Assembly: GCA_964608735.1 (NCBI GenBank) | Contig: CAZSPL010000018.1 | Coordinates: forward strand, 1 to 27,578 | Length of the DNA stretch: 27,578 nucleotides | Direction of reading: 5' to 3' | DNA from: CAZSPL01 sp964608735 | GTDB taxonomy: Bacteria > JAJVIF01 > JAPKYR01 > CAZSPL01 | In this document: positions 25,111 through 27,578 of the stretch, one piece after another | Numbering within the stretch: the stretch's first letter is position 1 | Layout of the letters: the number at the start of each line of letters is the position of its first letter | The notes under the pieces: model-generated | What the model was told of the DNA's origin: nothing | Databases searched by the model: none | Seen by the model: the letters and a program-made list of their open reading frames with translations, nothing else | Position numbers and translations under genes: made by a program

Positions 25111-26730
25111 ATGACTACTTTTTTTGATGACATCTGGCGTGGCTTGGTCGACACACCGATGGAAGTCTATGCCACGACATACCGGGCGTATTTCCTGCTC
25201 ACCCCCGAAATGATCGTGCTCTTCACCGGGCTGCTGATTCTGCTCCTCGAACTCATCCGTCCCAATGGACGGCGATGGCGCGCCCCGATCATCGCCCTTG
25301 TCGGCCTGATGATTAGCTACGGCATAATCCTCTACACACAGTACCTCACATCCCGCTACTTCAACGCCGCCCTCGGGCAGTACTGGGGCGGCCTCGAAAC
25401 CATCGACCCGTTCAGCCTGTTCTTGAAAACGGTCGCCCTCTTCGCGGCGATATACACCATCCTCCAGTCGATGAAGGACCGCGAGCTGAATCCCAAATAT
25501 TCCGGCGAATATTTCGCGTTCATCATGTTCGCATTCACGGCGGTAGAGACGGTGGTGTCATCGTCGGATATCCTTGCCATCTTCGTCATGTCCGAGTTTC
25601 TCAGCCTTACGTGTTACATCCTCGTCGGCTGGTTGAAGCACAAGCCGTTCTCGACAGAGGGCGCCGTGAAATATTTCCTGTTCGGCGCGTTATGTTCATC
25701 GTTCATGCTATATGGCTTCAGCATCCTCTACGGCGTGACCGGGCAGACAAACCTCTATGAGATTAAGCAGATTATCGCCGACCAGCGCCTTGTACAGCAC
25801 ACATTCGACAAGCCGCTGATGACCATGGCGGTTGTTTTCTTCCTCGCGGGAATCGGGTTCAAGCTCGCGATAGCTCCATTCCACTTCTGGGCGCCCGACG
25901 CATACCAGGGCGCGCCCACCGCCATCGCGACATTCATCGCCAACGAACCGAAGATAGCCATCACGGCCGTCTTCCTGCGTGTATTCCTGCTTGGCTTCTC
26001 GACGATGGCCGAATACTGGCTTCCCGTGATGCAGGTCTGCTCCGGGTTGAGCATGTTGATAGGCAACCTTTTCGCCATGCGGCAAGTCGAGATGAAACGA
26101 TTCCTCGCGTATTCCTCAATCAGCCAGATGGGCTTCCTGATAATGGGCCTGTGTGCCGCGGGCAAGCGGGCCACTATCGATCCCAACGGGGCCATCAACT
26201 CCTGGGGATATATGGGTATGCTCAACTACATCATGATCTACACGGTCATGAATGTCGGTTGCTTCTATGTAGTCCATATCGTCGAGACGCATACCGGTTC
26301 GACTAAAATTGACGCGTTCCGCGGCCTGATAAGGCGCGCGCCGGCTTCAGGATATACGTTGCTGATATGTCTCATCAGCATGTCGGGCATACCGCCGATG
26401 GCGGGATTCTTCGCCAAGTACTTCGTGTTCGTCCCGGCCATCAAGGAAGGGCTCTACGTGCTCGCCGTATGGGCGGGGATAATGGCCGTGATATCCGCGT
26501 ACTACTATTTCCGTATCGTGCGAATCATCGCGTTCGTCGAACCCGAGACGCGTACGATGATCCTGCCGGGCGCCCTGCAGCGCTTCGGGCTGATATTCCC
26601 GTTCGCGTTCCTGTCGCTCTACTTCGTAGGCGGGAAGCTCGCGACCTGGTTCTTCGGCTATGCCGCGGGGTCGTTCTTCCTCACCGTGAATGTCTATTTC
26701 GGCGCCGGACCCGGCGGGCCGATGGGATAA
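25111..26730 (+). CDS. nuoN: NADH-quinone oxidoreductase subunit N (NuoN)
   Basis: This is a polytopic antiporter-like subunit of complex I that pumps protons. The 539 aa hold about 14 hydrophobic helices. Family features are the buried glutamate E162 in SEFLSLTCYILVGW, K187 in EGAVKYFLFGA, K251 in the segment GFKLAIAPFHFWAPDAYQGAP, and a further Lys in PPMAGFFAKYFVF. The N-terminal LLTPEMIVLFTG is typical of NuoN rather than NuoM, NuoL or Mrp subunits. GGGAG at 25096-25100 precedes ATG 25111. The usual neighbours nuoL and nuoM are absent; the gene stands alone between two terminators. It is intact and probably functional. Confidence 0.92.
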   Translation: MTTFFDDIWRGLVDTPMEVYATTYRAYFLLTPEMIVLFTGLLILLLELIRPNGRRWRAPIIALVGLMISYGIILYTQYLTSRYFNAALGQYWGGLETIDPFSLFLKTVALFAAIYTILQSMKDRELNPKYSGEYFAFIMFAFTAVETVVSSSDILAIFVMSEFLSLTCYILVGWLKHKPFSTEGAVKYFLFGALCSSFMLYGFSILYGVTGQTNLYEIKQIIADQRLVQHTFDKPLMTMAVVFFLAGIGFKLAIAPFHFWAPDAYQGAPTAIATFIANEPKIAITAVFLRVFLLGFSTMAEYWLPVMQVCSGLSMLIGNLFAMRQVEMKRFLAYSSISQMGFLIMGLCAAGKRATIDPNGAINSWGYMGMLNYIMIYTVMNVGCFYVVHIVETHTGSTKIDAFRGLIRRAPASGYTLLICLISMSGIPPMAGFFAKYFVFVPAIKEGLYVLAVWAGIMAVISAYYYFRIVRIIAFVEPETRTMILPGALQRFGLIFPFAFLSLYFVGGKLATWFFGYAAGSFFLTVNVYFGAGPGGPMG

Positions 26731-26759
26731 CTGTATCCTTGCGTCGATGCCGACTGCGC

Positions 26760-26783
26760 GACCCCTTCTCACAGGGGGTTTTT
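26760..26783 (+). terminator. Probable terminator after nuoN
   Basis: ACCCC (26761-26765) can pair with GGGGT (26775-26779), or CCCCT with AGGGG, around a short loop. TTTTT (26779-26783) follows at once. The stem is only five base pairs, so it is weaker than the other two terminators in the window. Confidence 0.6.
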
Positions 26784-26876
26784 ATTTGCCCGTAATGCCC
26801 CCGTGGGTTATCCTATCGAGTGCAATCCTTTATGCCCGATACCGTGTCGTAAAGATATTAAAGATGCATATGCAGG

Positions 26877-27578
26877 ATGTCCAGGAAGCCCGTTAAACAT
26901 AGACCAGCGGCACCGGGGAATTCACCCGCGGCGCGTCCGGCAAGCCGGTTGCTCAGTGAAACGCACGCCCAGGCGGCATTCTACAGTGGGTTCCTGCTGC
27001 TTTTCGTTGGTTTCATCGTTTACCAACTCGGGGGTACGTATGTCGCGTCATGGGTCCTGTATGCGATAGGCGTGGTCTGTATCCTGTTTGCCGTGATATC
27101 CGTCAGCGGCTCCAGGCGTTTTACATATCTCTTTTCGTCATTGATGATCTACATGCTCCTCAACCAGGGAGCGAGCACCGACCTGAAATCATACCCCATC
27201 TGGTTTTTCCGCGCGGCGTCATTCGCGATGTTCATCCTGTTCGTGATGACCGACGGAGCCCGCGTAAGATTGGCGCTTGCCGAAGTCAACTATAAGCATC
27301 CGCTCTTCTGGCTGACCGCCGCGATGCTCGTCGCATCCAACATCGTCACCATCAAGCCGGTCGCGACATTCGCTTCGACGCTGACAATTCTCGCCTTCAT
27401 TTCCCTCGCATTCCTGCTGTTCTGTTATATCCGCGATGAAACTTCGCTCCGTACGCTGCTCGAAATTATCGTCTCCATCGGATTCGTGGTGGCGTTCTGG
27501 GGGCTGTTCGTATTTTACGGCGGTTTGGGCGACAAGCCGCTCGACAGGCCGCTTTCGAGCGTATTCTACTGGCATAAT
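26877..27578 (+). CDS. Polytopic membrane protein, O-antigen ligase/Wzy-like (partial, runs off edge)
   Basis: An open frame of 234 codons from ATG 26877 reaches the window edge without a stop. After a basic, Pro/Ala-rich cytoplasmic N-terminus of about 33 residues come at least seven hydrophobic helices (about 35-52, 56-74, 80-95, 107-123, 139-155, 160-178 and 190-211). Short loops and the segment RPLSSVFYWHN after the seventh helix are reminiscent of the SxFxxxN region of O-antigen ligase (WaaL/Wzy/PglL) proteins. The ribosome binding site is weak. If this is right it could ligate glycan to lipid A or to pilins, but the diagnostic periplasmic loop lies outside the window. Confidence 0.6.
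   Translation, partial: MSRKPVKHRPAAPGNSPAARPASRLLSETHAQAAFYSGFLLLFVGFIVYQLGGTYVASWVLYAIGVVCILFAVISVSGSRRFTYLFSSLMIYMLLNQGASTDLKSYPIWFFRAASFAMFILFVMTDGARVRLALAEVNYKHPLFWLTAAMLVASNIVTIKPVATFASTLTILAFISLAFLLFCYIRDETSLRTLLEIIVSIGFVVAFWGLFVFYGGLGDKPLDRPLSSVFYWHN

Noticed and set aside
1..27578. tRNA, rRNA, CRISPR arrays, transposase genes
   Set aside because: I looked for cloverleaf-like sequence, rRNA signatures, regularly spaced direct repeats and transposase motifs and saw none.

Overview
The window carries one large type IV pilus (T4P) assembly cluster, all on the + strand, followed by a solitary nuoN gene and the 5' part of a membrane protein that runs off the right edge. The two-membrane machinery (secretin, PilM/N/O/P set) points to a diderm bacterium with moderately high GC. 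GTG and TTG starts occur beside ATG, and several proteins are much larger than their cultured relatives. That suits an uncultivated or deep-branching lineage, but the phylum cannot be fixed from this sequence.

Layout. 87-6718: the motor and membrane platform, in the order PilB extension ATPase, PilT retraction ATPase, PilC platform, a second PilT/PilU-type ATPase, and PilD prepilin peptidase. 7059-17396: five consecutive prepilin-type genes that match the T2SS pseudopilin set by N-terminal type: H-like, I/V-like, G/PilA-like, J/W-like, and a giant K/X-like protein of 1579 aa. A strong intrinsic terminator (17449-17477) ends this block. 17478-17984: non-coding, with palindromic REP-like repeats and then a near-consensus sigma70 promoter (17855-17883). 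17985-24974: the secretin and alignment complex, namely PilQ with glycine-rich inserts, a natural PilM-PilN fusion, PilO and the lipoprotein PilP. It closes with a second strong terminator (25044-25080). 25111-26730: nuoN without other complex I genes. 26877 to the edge: a polytopic protein resembling the O-antigen ligase/Wzy family.

How the genes work together. PilD cleaves and methylates the five prepilins. PilB and PilC drive pilus extension, and the two PilT-type ATPases presumably drive retraction. PilMN, PilO and PilP link the inner-membrane motor to the PilQ outer-membrane pore. The minor pilins probably form a priming and tip complex.

The most interesting part is that tip complex. 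The GspK-like protein lacks Glu at +5, as GspK proteins do, and keeps the GspK ININTA motif. About 360 residues in its middle read as a TolB/WD40-like beta-propeller. No PilY1 gene is present here. A propeller built into the tip pilin could take over the adhesin or regulatory role of PilY1. The minor pilins also carry several DxNxDG loops that look like calcium sites.
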